A DNA stretch of 64,000 nucleotides from Mucilaginibacter sp. (lineage in GTDB: Bacteria > Bacteroidota > Bacteroidia > Sphingobacteriales > Sphingobacteriaceae), in NCBI GenBank assembly GCA_031292485.1, contig JARLHA010000009.1, positions 46,702 to 110,701 on the forward strand, written 5' to 3'. A program made the translations under genes and the position numbers. Below are positions 42,004 through 52,055 of the stretch, in pieces. The notes under the pieces were generated by a model. The model saw nothing but the letters and a program-made list of their open reading frames with translations. It was not told the origin of the DNA and made no database searches. Within the stretch, counting starts at the first letter, position 1. Each line of letters opens with the position of its first letter.

Positions 42004-44607
42004 CTACTTAAATATATCATCTCCCAAACCAGTGTTGGCAGTAGCGCCTGATAATTTATAATCTATCGGCTCGCCGTTAATGCTGCTGGTTTCATCAAAC
42101 GGTATTTTAACGCCTGTGTTAATGTTGCGGTAGTCTTTAAATTCCATCCGGGTGCTGTTCACCACATCGGTATACTGTTTTACCTTTAAACCTGTTTTCT
42201 GGTCGTAATAATATTTAACCCTGATGCCATCGGGGCCTGTAACGGTGATAAGGTAGGCTAACTGCCCGTTTACGACTTTTATGGCTGAATCAAGCTGCAT
42301 GGTATAGCCCGGTTTGTTAAAATCCAGTTCAGGGAAAAGTTTATAACGTGCCAAAACAGCGCCTTTTTCAGACTTACTGCTCAATGGCGATTTACGGCCG
42401 TTGAGCTGCAGGGACACACTGTCGCCCAGAATAACGATATGCGCTGCATTAAAGTTATTGAATGCAGGAACAGTTACATCCTGTAAAAATTTCCCGGGCG
42501 TTTTGTATTTATTTACCCTGAGGATATGAAATCCCTGGATCACCCCCTCAGCATTTGTAGTAAGATCTTTTATATCCTTTATCCGGTCTTCACCGCCGAT
42601 AGCATCCAGGTACGTCTTTACGACCGATGCTGCAGTTACGCCTTTCGGCATGGGTGTACCGGCCAGTGAATTATTGTCAGGATTAACATCCGGCAAAACA
42701 TGATCAGGGTCTATTGTAGCATAAGTTATTTTCGAGCTGGATTTATAAAGAAAAGTCCAGGTGCCGCCCCGCTGCCATATTTCGGCAGGCAATTTCACTG
42801 TTCCGGTTTTTCCATTATCCTCCTGCACAAAAACAGTTACCGGCAAAGCCATGCCTTCCAGGTTTTCAATGGTGATCAATGCGCCTTTTGAAGGATCATT
42901 GTCAACATAATCAATCGCTTTTAACGACTGATCCAGTTTCGAGGTAGTCAAAAACCACTCATTCCAGAACCAGCTCAGGTCTTCGCCTGCCGCATTGTCC
43001 ATCGAGTGGAAAAAGTCCCACGGGGTAGGATGTTTAAATGCCCAGCGTTTAATATAAGTACGGAATGCATAATCAAAACGCTGTTCGCCTAAAATCTGTT
43101 CACGCAAAATGGTTAAGCCCAGGGCCGGTTTTTCATAAGCTGCAAAACCCAGGTAGTTAGGCTGTATCACATCAGGTGTGCTCATTATTGGGTCAGCGTC
43201 AGGGCTAAACATCGCCTGCGCTAATTTTTGCGCATCCTGCGGGTCATAATATTCGCCTTTATTAAACACTTTGGTATCCACCTTATTAATAAAGGTGTTA
43301 AAACCTTCATCCATCCATGCATATTTGCGTTCGTTCGACCCAACGATCATCGGGAACCAGTTATGGCCAAATTCGTGGTTGGTTACTTCCCACAAACCAC
43401 CTGTCTGGCTTTCTGACGAACAAAAAACAATACCGGGGTATTCCATACCGCCAACAATGCCGCCAACGTTGGTTGCCACCGGGTAAGTATACTCGTACCA
43501 TTCAGTTGAATATAATTCAATAGCGCCCTTTACATATTCGGTAGACCGGCTCCAGGCTTTTTCGCCTTTACTTTCAATAGGGTAAACTGATTGTGCAAGG
43601 GCTTTTTTGCCGCTTGGCAGGTTAATCCTGGCGGCATCCCATAAAAACGCTTTTGAAGCGGCCCAGCTAACATCGCGGGAGTTTTTACAGAAAAAGTGCC
43701 AGGTAAGGTTTGCTTTTGCAGGATAAGAATCTTTGCTGGCCAAATCAACCGAATCCTTTACCATCACCGTTTTATCACTGCCTTTTGCAACAGCCAGGCG
43801 GCCGATCATCTTTGGTGTTAAAACTTCAGCAGGGTTAAGCAATTCGCCTGAACCCACAACCACCATGCTGGCCGGTGCAGTAACGGTATAGTCAAAATTA
43901 CCATACTCCAGGTAAAACTCAGATGCACCCATATAAGGGATCACATTCCAGCCGGTAACATCGTCATACACTTCCATGCGCGGGTACCACTGGGCAATTT
44001 CATACACCCAGCCATTTTTATAGAGCTTGCGGCCCATGCGGTCGGTACCATATTCGGGTACATCAAACGCATAATCTATCTTTATCTCTATCTTGCTGCC
44101 GCCGGTGCGCAGCGTGTCGTTAAGCTTGATCTGCATACGGGTATCCGTAATTACGTAATCTACTTTTTCGGCTTTACCGTTTTTGATCACGTAAACGCCT
44201 TTGATCTGGTCGCCATCAGTAAATACTTTGTTGTTAAATCGTCCGCCTTCAACCGGGCTGGTTGCTTCACCACGCGAATCTTCACGATAAATATTCTGCT
44301 CTACCTGCAGCCATAAAAAACCCAGCGGGTCGGGACTGTTATTGGTATAAGTAATACGTGCCGTGCCGCTCACCTGGTGTTTGGCAGTGTCAAGGGTGAC
44401 ATTTAGTTTATAGTCCGCACGGTTTTGCCAATATTTTGGGCCGGGCGTTCCCGAGGCTTCCCTGAATTCATTGCCATTGGCTGGATAAAACAAAGGAGAA
44501 AACACTTTGTGCTGATCATATTTAGATGGCGCCTGATCGGTTTGCGCATTTGCTGTAAAAATACCTGCGCATAAAAAAAGTGACAGGCTTACTTTAAAAA
44601 ATTTCAT
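42004..44607 (-). CDS. M1-family metallopeptidase, exported
   Basis: An 867-residue aminopeptidase-type metalloprotease. The signal peptide is [21 protein letters not shown]. The zinc motif HEFGH at about residue 410 is followed 18 residues later by WMDEGF (third ligand Glu). The gluzincin exopeptidase motif is present as [11 protein letters not shown], a variant of GAMEN. The N-terminal beta-saddle contains the [34 protein letters not shown] region. The last 200 residues after the peptidase fold are an added domain of unknown function typical of Bacteroidota homologues. It should trim peptides in the periplasm. A monocistronic unit with its own terminator. Confidence 0.92.
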   Translation of the reverse strand: MKFFKVSLSLFLCAGIFTANAQTDQAPSKYDQHKVFSPLFYPANGNEFREASGTPGPKYWQNRADYKLNVTLDTAKHQVSGTARITYTNNSPDPLGFLWLQVEQNIYREDSRGEATSPVEGGRFNNKVFTDGDQIKGVYVIKNGKAEKVDYVITDTRMQIKLNDTLRTGGSKIEIKIDYAFDVPEYGTDRMGRKLYKNGWVYEIAQWYPRMEVYDDVTGWNVIPYMGASEFYLEYGNFDYTVTAPASMVVVGSGELLNPAEVLTPKMIGRLAVAKGSDKTVMVKDSVDLASKDSYPAKANLTWHFFCKNSRDVSWAASKAFLWDAARINLPSGKKALAQSVYPIESKGEKAWSRSTEYVKGAIELYSTEWYEYTYPVATNVGGIVGGMEYPGIVFCSSESQTGGLWEVTNHEFGHNWFPMIVGSNERKYAWMDEGFNTFINKVDTKVFNKGEYYDPQDAQKLAQAMFSPDADPIMSTPDVIQPNYLGFAAYEKPALGLTILREQILGEQRFDYAFRTYIKRWAFKHPTPWDFFHSMDNAAGEDLSWFWNEWFLTTSKLDQSLKAIDYVDNDPSKGALITIENLEGMALPVTVFVQEDNGKTGTVKLPAEIWQRGGTWTFLYKSSSKITYATIDPDHVLPDVNPDNNSLAGTPMPKGVTAASVVKTYLDAIGGEDRIKDIKDLTTNAEGVIQGFHILRVNKYKTPGKFLQDVTVPAFNNFNAAHIVILGDSVSLQLNGRKSPLSSKSEKGAVLARYKLFPELDFNKPGYTMQLDSAIKVVNGQLAYLITVTGPDGIRVKYYYDQKTGLKVKQYTDVVNSTRMEFKDYRNINTGVKIPFDETSSINGEPIDYKLSGATANTGLGDDIFK

Positions 44608-44884
44608 AAATGGATTTTTGATAATTTAAAGGCAAGTTAGGTAATTTGTTGATGGTGTTTGAATAAGTTGATTGCGTTATTTAGTTTTTTTGATAAAAAT
44701 ATAATACCACAGTTGAATATTTGTTTTGACGGAGTAAAAATAAAAACGTTACAATAATAAACACTTTTAAAATAATGCTCATCCTTCAACCGTTAACCCC
44801 ACGGACCTTCTATGTCAACTGATGACTTAATAACTTAATGACATTTCAACTTAATCAACCCAATAAACCTAATCAACTTTTTTA

Positions 44885-44892
44885 TACTTTTG
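44885..44892 (+). promoter_or_regulatory. Candidate -7 box for glycosyltransferase gene, near-leaderless
   Basis: TACTTTTG matches TAnnTTTG and ends seven bases before the ATG, predicting a transcript starting at or next to the initiation codon. Upstream bases are a caatcaac-type word repeat. Confidence 0.5.
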
Positions 44893-44899
44893 CGCAGCA

Positions 44900-45853
44900 A
44901 TGGACATATCAGTTGTAGTACCGCTTTACGATGAAATAGAATCGTTACCCGAGCTTACCTCATGGATAAGCGGCGTAATGGATAATAACCGTTTTACTTA
45001 TGAGATCATCCTGGTTGACGATGGCAGCAGCGATGGCTCATGGGAAATGATCCGCAAATTGCATAAAAACAATCCTTTTATTAAAGGCATCAAATTTAGG
45101 CGCAATTATGGCAAATCAGCCGCTTTAAATGTAGGGTTTGAAGCTGCCGAGGGCGATGTGGTGATTACCATGGACGCCGACCTGCAGGACAGCCCTGATG
45201 AAATCCCTGAACTTTACCGGAGGATCACTGAAGAAAAGTATGACCTCGTCTCCGGCTGGAAAGCTAAACGGCATGATCCCTTAAGCAAAACCATCCCCAC
45301 AAAAATATACAATGCAGCCACCCGCCGCATGAGCGGTATCCATAACCTGCACGATTTTAACTGCGGCCTTAAAGCATACCGCAAGGCGGTGGTTAAAAAC
45401 ATCGAGGTTTATGGCGAAATGCACCGCTACATCCCGGTGATAGCCAAATGGGCCGGTTTTGTAAAGATAGGCGAGCAGATTGTGGAGCACCGCCCGCGTA
45501 AATACGGCAAAACCAAATTTGGTATCAGCCGTTTTATCAATGGGCTGCTTGATTTAATGTCGATATTTTTTGTAGGCAAATTCGGCAAACGCCCCATGCA
45601 CTTTTTTGGCACCATGGGCACCCTCAGCTTTTTAGCGGGAACAGTGATGGTTTGCTGGATCATCTGGGATAAGTTATACGCCATAGCGCACGGTATTAAA
45701 GTTACCCGCGATGTAACAGCACAGCCTTTGTTTTATCTGGCCCTTGTGGCCATTATATTAGGCTCACAGCTATTCTTAACCGGCTTTGTCGCCGAACTGG
45801 TTTCGCGCAGCGCCCCCGAAAGAAACAAGTACCAGGTGGAGGAGGTGATTTGA
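44900..45853 (+). CDS. Membrane GT2 glycosyltransferase (GtrB/DPM1-like)
   Basis: A 317-residue family 2 glycosyltransferase. The GT-A domain has ISVVVPLYDEIESLPEL, ILVDDGSSDGSWEMI, VVITMDADLQDSPDEIP (DxD), HDFNCGLKAYRK and the EHRPRKYGKTKFGISRF tail typical of polyprenyl-phosphate glycosyltransferases. Two hydrophobic hairpin helices follow at about 235-260 and 272-298. It probably transfers a sugar from a nucleotide sugar to undecaprenyl phosphate at the inner membrane for later use in surface glycan. It is followed by a second glycosyltransferase after a word-repeat spacer. Confidence 0.9.
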   Translation: MDISVVVPLYDEIESLPELTSWISGVMDNNRFTYEIILVDDGSSDGSWEMIRKLHKNNPFIKGIKFRRNYGKSAALNVGFEAAEGDVVITMDADLQDSPDEIPELYRRITEEKYDLVSGWKAKRHDPLSKTIPTKIYNAATRRMSGIHNLHDFNCGLKAYRKAVVKNIEVYGEMHRYIPVIAKWAGFVKIGEQIVEHRPRKYGKTKFGISRFINGLLDLMSIFFVGKFGKRPMHFFGTMGTLSFLAGTVMVCWIIWDKLYAIAHGIKVTRDVTAQPLFYLALVAIILGSQLFLTGFVAELVSRSAPERNKYQVEEVI

Positions 45854-45989
45854 TGTGCGGATTTCAATTGTGAAGATGATAATTTAAATGACTATGCAAG
45901 ACCGTCTAACGGAAAAAAGTTTTCAAGGATCTAATTCAAAATCAAAAAATCCGCACATTTGCACATCCGCACATCTGCACATCTAAAAA

Positions 45990-46958
45990 ATGTTTTTCTC
46001 CATCATCATCCCCTTATACAACCGCCCGCAGGAGATCAAAGAACTGCTGGAAACACTTACCCGGCAAACCTATAAACAGTTTGAGGTTTTGGTAATTGAG
46101 GATGGTTCAATTGAGGATGCCGGGGAAATTGTAAAAAGCTTTTCGGATCAGCTGGATATTAAATATTTTGTAAAGAAGAATGAGGGCCAGGGCTTTACCC
46201 GGAATTTTGGATTTGAACGGGCAAAAGGTGATTATTTTGTAATTTTTGATTCAGATTGCCTGATCCCCGAAGATTACCTGCAAATTGTAAACGATTCACT
46301 GGCGAAACACTACCTGGATGCTTATGGCGGCCCGGATGATTCACATCATTCCTTCACCCCTATTCAAAAAGCCATCAGTTACGCCATGACCTCCCCTTTT
46401 ACTACCGGCGGCACACGCGGCAGTAAAAAAAGCATTGGCCAGTTTCACCCGCGCAGTTTCAACATGGGCATATCCCGGCAGGTTTGGGAAAAGGCCGGCG
46501 GTTTTATCATCACCCGCCTTGGCGAGGATATTGAATACAGCATCCGCATCCATTCATTGGGCTTCAAGATCGGCCTGATCCCCGAAGCGAAAGTTTATCA
46601 TAAGCGCCGGACTAACTTTTTAAAATTCTACAAACAACTTCATTTTTTTGGCAGAGCGCGGATCAACGTTTACAAATTTTTCCCAAAGGGCTTAAAATTA
46701 GTCCACTTTTTTCCTGCGGCATTTACCCTTTTCCTGGTTTTTACAATAGGGGCTAACATTGTTTACCGCCCTTTAGGGCTGTTAAGTGACCTTATATTAG
46801 CCTGTTATATTTTGTTAGTATTTTTTCATGCCTGGTGGAAAAACAAATCGATTAAAATCGCATTTTTGAGTATCATCGCTTCATTTACCTTATTGATTGC
46901 CTACGGCTTAGGATTTATGCAGGATTTTTGCAAGCGGGTAATATTAAAAATATCATAA
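45990..46958 (+). CDS. GT2 glycosyltransferase with C-terminal membrane segments
   Basis: A 322-residue family 2 glycosyltransferase. The N-terminus is SIIIPLYNRPQEIKELLETLTRQTYKQFEVLVIEDGS, the DxD motif is FVIFDSDCLIPEDY, and the acceptor-side block FNMGISRQVWEKAGGF...LGEDIEYSIRI contains the ED motif of inverting GT2 enzymes. Hydrophobic segments after residue 235 anchor it in the membrane. Acceptor and sugar are unknown. Its stop overlaps the ATG of the next gene (TAATG), showing translational coupling. The upstream spacer is a tandem array of gcacatc words. Confidence 0.87.
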   Translation: MFFSIIIPLYNRPQEIKELLETLTRQTYKQFEVLVIEDGSIEDAGEIVKSFSDQLDIKYFVKKNEGQGFTRNFGFERAKGDYFVIFDSDCLIPEDYLQIVNDSLAKHYLDAYGGPDDSHHSFTPIQKAISYAMTSPFTTGGTRGSKKSIGQFHPRSFNMGISRQVWEKAGGFIITRLGEDIEYSIRIHSLGFKIGLIPEAKVYHKRRTNFLKFYKQLHFFGRARINVYKFFPKGLKLVHFFPAAFTLFLVFTIGANIVYRPLGLLSDLILACYILLVFFHAWWKNKSIKIAFLSIIASFTLLIAYGLGFMQDFCKRVILKIS

Positions 46959-47734
46959 TGTACCATCCTTTTTCAATTGCTGATACTTTAAAAGCTTCAT
47001 GGGGGGTTCTTAGAAAAAACTTCATCACCCTTATTATATATTCCGTAATTTCCTTATTTGTGTATGGATTTATAAACTTCATTACACTGTTTCTTACCGT
47101 CGAAGACAGCTTGCTCAACCTGCTGATCCTGTTCTTTTTACAAATGATCACGCAATCATACCTTGCGTTAAGTTTTTATAAATTGATTTTAACCTTAATG
47201 GACAGGGAGTTTTATGAATTTTCACTGAAGGACATCCTGCCTTCCATAAAAATGACTTTCAACTTTGTGGTTATTGCGTTTGCTTACGCCGTGTTGGTCG
47301 TCATCTTATTTTTTGTAAACCGGCCATTAGAAAACTACGAGGGTCTTTTGTTCCTTGCGCAAATGTCAGAGATGATTTTAGTGCTATTTCTTTTGGTCAG
47401 GTCAATTTTCTGCGTTTGTTTTATAGTTGATGACGACTCCCAACCTTTTGAATCACTTAAACAAAGCTTTGGCATAACGAAAGACAATTTTTTTAAAACA
47501 TTATTCATCGGGGTCATCATTGTTGGAATAATGATATTAACCTTAATTCCAATTGTCTCCATACTCAGCCTTTTTAAACCCAATAAAGATAATCTCGATT
47601 TTCTGTTCAAAATTTCCTTTTATATTTGGTTTGTAATCGCCTTTCCTATCGTGCAGGTAATTATTATGGTTACTTACCGCAAATTGGTTTATAGCCATCT
47701 TGATGTGGATGATGACGTTACCGAAGCCGTTTAA
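46958..47734 (+). CDS. Polytopic membrane protein coupled to glycosyltransferase
   Basis: A 258-residue protein with about six transmembrane helices (for example FITLIIYSVISLFVYGFINFI, LLNLLILFFLQMI, FVVIAFAYAVLVVILFFV, LFIGVIIVGIMILTLIPIVSIL). The chosen ATG overlaps the preceding stop codon by one base; an upstream frame start would add residues from within the glycosyltransferase gene. The C-terminal tail is acidic (DVDDDVTEAV). The SFGITKDNFFKTLFIG block between helices resembles repeats in DUF-type membrane proteins, but I cannot name a family. It is followed three bases later by the GH3-family gene, so it belongs to the same operon. Function unknown. Confidence 0.75.
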   Translation: MYHPFSIADTLKASWGVLRKNFITLIIYSVISLFVYGFINFITLFLTVEDSLLNLLILFFLQMITQSYLALSFYKLILTLMDREFYEFSLKDILPSIKMTFNFVVIAFAYAVLVVILFFVNRPLENYEGLLFLAQMSEMILVLFLLVRSIFCVCFIVDDDSQPFESLKQSFGITKDNFFKTLFIGVIIVGIMILTLIPIVSILSLFKPNKDNLDFLFKISFYIWFVIAFPIVQVIIMVTYRKLVYSHLDVDDDVTEAV

Positions 47735-47737
47735 ATT

Positions 47738-49237
47738 ATGGGATTAAAAGCTGCGCTCAGCAAACCCTTTGCCACCTTTATCAACAGGGGGTTAAATAAG
47801 CTTCGCTATAACGCCGTTGATCTGCAACAAAAAACTTTTGAATACCTGGTTGCCCGGGCAAAATCAACCGAATTTGGCAAGGCCCACCAGTTTGCATCCA
47901 TCAAAAGTTACGAAGACTTTAAAAAAAGCGTCCCCATTCATGACTATGAAGACCTTCGCCCTTACATTGATCGTGTAACCAAAGGCGAGCCCAATGTGCT
48001 ATGGCCCGGCAAACCCGAATACCTTGCAAAAACATCGGGCACCACATCTGGCGTAAAATATATCCCCATCTCCAAAGAAAGCATGCCTGAACATATCAAG
48101 GCTGCGCGCAATGCGTTACTGAGCTATATTTACGAAACGGGTAACGCGGATTTTGTTGACGGAAAAATGATCTTCCTGCAGGGCAGCCCCGTATTGGAGA
48201 AGAAAGCAGGAATTTCAGTAGGACGATTATCAGGAATTGTGGCACATCATGTGCCCGGCTACCTGCAAAAAAACCGCCTGCCAAGCTACGAAGTAAATTG
48301 CATGGACGACTGGGAACAAAAGGTAGATGCGATTGTAGCGGAAACAAAAAATGAGGATATGCGCCTCATTTCGGGTATTCCGCCCTGGTGCCAGATGTAC
48401 TTTGACAGGCTTTCTGCCGTTTGCAGCGATAAAAAGATAAAAGACATTTTCCCCAATTTTAAGCTGTATGTACATGGCGGCGTAAATTATGAGCCATATC
48501 GTGCGCGGATGGAAGAAAGCATCGGCTTCGGCATTGATACGATAGAAACCTACCCTGCATCTGAAGGCTTCATCGCTTTCCAGGACAGGCAAAAAGAAAA
48601 AGGCCTATTGCTGATGGTGGATTCAGGCATCTTTTATGAGTTTATCCCAGCCGATGAGTTTTTTAATAAAACCCCTACCCGCATCAGCCTGAAAGACATT
48701 GAACTGGATAAAAATTACGCTTTGATACTAAATACCAGTGCTGGCCTATGGGGCTATAGTTTGGGCGATACGGTTAAATTCGTATCCAAAAACCCCTATA
48801 AAATTGTGGTGAGCGGGCGTATCAAACATTATATCTCGGCATTTGGGGAACATGTCATCGGCGAAGAGGTAGAACAGGCTTTAATGGGAGTTGCTAACGA
48901 AGAAGGAGTAGATGTTATTGAATTTACCGTCGCCCCGCAGGTTAACCCGCCAAAAGGCCAATTACCTTACCATGAGTGGTTTATAGAATTTGGAAAGGCA
49001 CCTGAAAACCTTAACGAATTTGCACAAAAAGTAGACAAGGCCCTTCAAAAGAAAAATATTTACTATTTTGACCTGATTGAAGGTAACATTTTACAACCTT
49101 TGGTTATCCAAAGCCTGAAAAAAGATACCTTTATAAACTATATGCGGTCGCAGGGAAAATTGGGAGGACAGAATAAAGTGCCGAGGCTGGCGAATGACAG
49201 GAAAATCGCAGAAGAGTTAAAAGAATATATAATATAA
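47738..49237 (+). CDS. GH3-family acyl-adenylating (amido synthetase-like) enzyme
   Basis: A 499-residue protein of the GH3 auxin-responsive family, part of the adenylating superfamily. The ATP-binding motif is KTSGTTSGVKYIPIS at about 105-119, with YPASEGFIAF and YSLGDTVKFVSKNPYKIVVSGRIKHYISAFGEHV as the later nucleotide and hinge motifs. Plant GH3 enzymes join amino acids to acyl acids; bacterial members have mostly unknown substrates. It is last in an operon of two glycosyltransferases and a membrane protein, so modification of a lipid or glycan precursor is one idea. Cytoplasmic, full length. Confidence 0.88.
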   Translation: MGLKAALSKPFATFINRGLNKLRYNAVDLQQKTFEYLVARAKSTEFGKAHQFASIKSYEDFKKSVPIHDYEDLRPYIDRVTKGEPNVLWPGKPEYLAKTSGTTSGVKYIPISKESMPEHIKAARNALLSYIYETGNADFVDGKMIFLQGSPVLEKKAGISVGRLSGIVAHHVPGYLQKNRLPSYEVNCMDDWEQKVDAIVAETKNEDMRLISGIPPWCQMYFDRLSAVCSDKKIKDIFPNFKLYVHGGVNYEPYRARMEESIGFGIDTIETYPASEGFIAFQDRQKEKGLLLMVDSGIFYEFIPADEFFNKTPTRISLKDIELDKNYALILNTSAGLWGYSLGDTVKFVSKNPYKIVVSGRIKHYISAFGEHVIGEEVEQALMGVANEEGVDVIEFTVAPQVNPPKGQLPYHEWFIEFGKAPENLNEFAQKVDKALQKKNIYYFDLIEGNILQPLVIQSLKKDTFINYMRSQGKLGGQNKVPRLANDRKIAEELKEYII

Positions 49238-49240
49238 ACT

Positions 49241-49349
49241 TTGTCATTGCGAGCGATGACCGAGCGTGGCAACCGCGAACTATGCCTTATGAGAAAGCAC
49301 TGGCAGTAATGCATAATTCGCGATTGCCGCGCTACGCTCGCAATGACAA
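49241..49349. repeat. 109-bp inverted-end repeat (TTGTCATTGCGAGCG family)
   Basis: Exact 15-bp ends TTGTCATTGCGAGCG / CGCTCGCAATGACAA with a GC-rich inner part (cgaactatg...cataattcgcg). The layout parallels the TTGTCATTTCGA repeats around the GH172 gene. It lies four bases after the GH3-family stop and 45 before the dxr start. Confidence 0.85.
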
Positions 49350-49394
49350 AAGGGGATAACTGCTGTTCTCCCCCAAAATTGAGTTAGGAATAAA

Positions 49395-50591
49395 TTGACC
49401 TTGAATAACAAAAAGAATATAGCCATATTAGGCAGCACCGGCAGCATAGGGACTCAGACACTTGATGTCATCCGGGAAAACATGAACTTGTTCGGCGTTT
49501 TCCTGCTTACGGCAAACTCCAATGCTGATCTGCTTATCAGGCAGGCGCTGGAGTTTACGCCGGAGTATGCAATCATTTGCGATAAATCAAAATACCAGTA
49601 CGTAAAAGATACCCTTGCAGCAACTAATGTAAAAGTTTTGGCAGGCATCGAAGCCATAATGGATACGGTTACGCATCCCGACATTGATATTGTGTTAACC
49701 GCTATGGTTGGCTTTGCAGGATTAGAACCTACCATTGCTGCTATTAAAGCCGGGAAAGACATCGCGTTAGCAAATAAGGAAACCCTGGTGGTTGCCGGCG
49801 AACTGGTAACCGGGCTGGCTAAAAAACATAACGTTAAGATATTACCGGTTGATTCGGAGCATTCTGCAATATTTCAATGTTTGGCGGGCGAGCAGGATAG
49901 CGCGGTTGAAAAAATCACCCTGACCGCCTCTGGAGGGCCTTTCAGGGGTAAGTCGCATGATTTTTTAAATAATGTAACCCGGGCAGATGCGCTCAAACAC
50001 CCCAACTGGGTAATGGGCCCAAAAATCACTATTGATTCTGCTTCCTTAATGAACAAGGGCCTCGAAGTGATAGAAGCCAAATGGTTATTTAATATTGACG
50101 CCGGCCAAATTGACGTAATTGTTCATCCGCAATCTATCATACATTCCATGGTGCAATTTCATGACGGCGCCATTATGGCCCAAATGGGATTGCCGGATAT
50201 GAAACTGCCGATTCAATACGCGCTCTCGTACCCCACCAGATTAAAAAACAATTTTAAACGTTTCGACTTTATTAATTATAGCGAGTTCACCTTTGAGAAA
50301 CCGGATCTTGAAACCTTCCGTAATTTGGCTTTAGCCTTTGATGCTTTGAAAAAAGGGGGCAATATGCCATGTATCATCAATGCAGCCAACGAAATTGCCG
50401 TGGCCGGATTTTTAAGTGAAAACTTAAGTTTTTTAGGCATGAGCGAAGTAATTGAACAATGTATGCAACGGATTGCCTTCGTAGACCGGCCTGTTTTAGA
50501 AGACTATTTGAATACTGATAAAGAAACACGCATCTTTGCACAAAATTTAATAAAAAAAATGCCTTTAAAAGGCACAACAGTTTTAACATAA
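49395..50591 (+). CDS. dxr: 1-deoxy-D-xylulose-5-phosphate reductoisomerase
   Basis: A 398-residue Dxr/IspC. The NADPH motif is IAILGSTGSIGTQTLDVI at 9-26. Substrate blocks are ALANKETLVVAGEL, LPVDSEHSAIFQCL, TASGGPFRG, NWVMGPKITIDSASLMNKGLEVIEAKWLF and VHPQSIIHSMVQFHDGAIMAQMGLPDM. It catalyses the first committed step of the MEP isoprenoid pathway. There is no ATG before the Rossmann motif in frame; TTG (49395, or 49401 two codons later) must be the start. rseP follows nine bases after the stop. Confidence 0.95.
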   Translation: MTLNNKKNIAILGSTGSIGTQTLDVIRENMNLFGVFLLTANSNADLLIRQALEFTPEYAIICDKSKYQYVKDTLAATNVKVLAGIEAIMDTVTHPDIDIVLTAMVGFAGLEPTIAAIKAGKDIALANKETLVVAGELVTGLAKKHNVKILPVDSEHSAIFQCLAGEQDSAVEKITLTASGGPFRGKSHDFLNNVTRADALKHPNWVMGPKITIDSASLMNKGLEVIEAKWLFNIDAGQIDVIVHPQSIIHSMVQFHDGAIMAQMGLPDMKLPIQYALSYPTRLKNNFKRFDFINYSEFTFEKPDLETFRNLALAFDALKKGGNMPCIINAANEIAVAGFLSENLSFLGMSEVIEQCMQRIAFVDRPVLEDYLNTDKETRIFAQNLIKKMPLKGTTVLT

Positions 50592-50599
50592 CATAACTA

Positions 50600-51934
50600 A
50601 TGAGTATAGTGATAATGGTTGGCCAGTTAATTCTTGGTCTCTCAATTTTGGTAATCCTTCATGAATTCGGCCATTTTATTGCGGCCCGCGCCTTTGGGAT
50701 CAAAGTAGAAAAATTTTATTTGTTTTTTGATGCCTGGGGTCTGAGCCTTTTTAAATTCAATTACAAGGGCGTTGAATATGGTGTAGGATGGCTTCCCCTT
50801 GGTGGTTATGTTAAAATTGCCGGTATGATTGATGAATCAATGGATACCGATCAATTGGCCGGCCCTCCGCAGCCCTGGGAGTTCCGCTCCAAACCGGCCT
50901 GGCAACGTTTAATTGTTATGCTTGGCGGCATCACCGTAAATATTATCCTGGGTATACTTATCTTTTGGGTTTTGACCATTAAATATGGCGAATCCTATAT
51001 CCCCAATTCCGAATTGAAATATGGCATCGTACCGGGTAAGATCGGCCTGAAAATAGGACTTGAACCCGGCGACCAGGTGACCGCGATAAACGGAAGGAAA
51101 GTTGTTCGTTTTGATGAACTTACCAGTACTGAAGTGATATTGGGCAACAGCGACCTTACTGTACAGCGCGGAAGCCAGGTGTTACATGTAAGAATCCCTG
51201 CCAGTATTTTAAACGACCTTTCTGATTATGGGATCGACCAGTTTATTAATAAGTTCCCGCGCGCCAAATTCGCGGTTGAATCCATTGCGCCAGGCAGCGG
51301 AGCACAAAAAGCAGGCCTTGAAAAAAACGACAGTATTATAGCGATCAACAATAATAAAACCGCATTCTTTGATCAAATGCAGGCGCAGCTGGCTCAAAAT
51401 AAAAATAAACAGGTTTTAGTATCGATAAAACGCGACGGCAGCGTCATTGAAAAAATCGCGCAAATTGACAAGGATGGCGTTTTGGGCTTTATCCCGAACC
51501 TTGATATTCCCAAAGAGAAAAAACTTTCGTTCGGGTTCTTCGGGTCTTTACCTGTTGGCGCTACAAAAGCGTGGGGTACCTTCAGCGATAATGCAAAAGG
51601 AATCGGAAAGGTTTTTAAAGGCGACGTAAAATTCAGTAAAGCGGTAAGCGGCCCTGTAAAAATAGCCACCCTTTTTGGCACAACGATAGACTGGGTACGT
51701 TTTTGGAGCCTGGTTGGCTTTTTGTCGATGGTATTGGCTTTAACCAATTTATTGCCCATACCGGCGCTTGACGGCGGCCATGCTTTATTTTTAGTGATTG
51801 AAATGATAAAAGGCAAGCCCTTAAGCGATAAATTTTTAGAACGCGCCCAGATCGTAGGTTTTGTGATATTGATCTCGCTGATGGTTTTCGTGTTCGGCAA
51901 TGATATTGTGAAACAAGTGATGAAGAACAGGTAA
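50600..51934 (+). CDS. rseP: RseP-type site-2 zinc protease
   Basis: A 444-residue intramembrane protease. The zinc motif HEFGH (21-25) is in the first helix and LDGG (390-393) in the third, as in the S2P family. Two PDZ-like regions lie between (around 140-205 with GLEPGDQVTAINGR, and 225-290 with GSGAQKAGLEKNDSIIAINN). It should clip membrane-bound anti-sigma factors or signal-peptide remnants in the inner membrane. The dxr-rseP order is common in bacteria and seen here with a nine-base gap. A strong terminator follows. Confidence 0.94.
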   Translation: MSIVIMVGQLILGLSILVILHEFGHFIAARAFGIKVEKFYLFFDAWGLSLFKFNYKGVEYGVGWLPLGGYVKIAGMIDESMDTDQLAGPPQPWEFRSKPAWQRLIVMLGGITVNIILGILIFWVLTIKYGESYIPNSELKYGIVPGKIGLKIGLEPGDQVTAINGRKVVRFDELTSTEVILGNSDLTVQRGSQVLHVRIPASILNDLSDYGIDQFINKFPRAKFAVESIAPGSGAQKAGLEKNDSIIAINNNKTAFFDQMQAQLAQNKNKQVLVSIKRDGSVIEKIAQIDKDGVLGFIPNLDIPKEKKLSFGFFGSLPVGATKAWGTFSDNAKGIGKVFKGDVKFSKAVSGPVKIATLFGTTIDWVRFWSLVGFLSMVLALTNLLPIPALDGGHALFLVIEMIKGKPLSDKFLERAQIVGFVILISLMVFVFGNDIVKQVMKNR

Positions 51935-51979
51935 CATTGAGCTGAAAGCGAAAAGCCTAAAGCTAAAAGAAATAAAAAC

Positions 51980-52015
51980 AAACAAAAAGCTCCGGTAAAA
52001 CGGAGCTTTTTGTTT
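51980..52015 (+). terminator. Intrinsic terminator of dxr-rseP operon
   Basis: Perfect 15-bp pair AAACAAAAAGCTCCG / CGGAGCTTTTTGTTT with loop GTAAAA. The 3' arm supplies the T-run. It lies 46 bases after the rseP stop. Confidence 0.88.
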
Positions 52016-52055
52016 GTGGGAAAGTTCAGATTTATAACTTTATATAAAAAAAATT

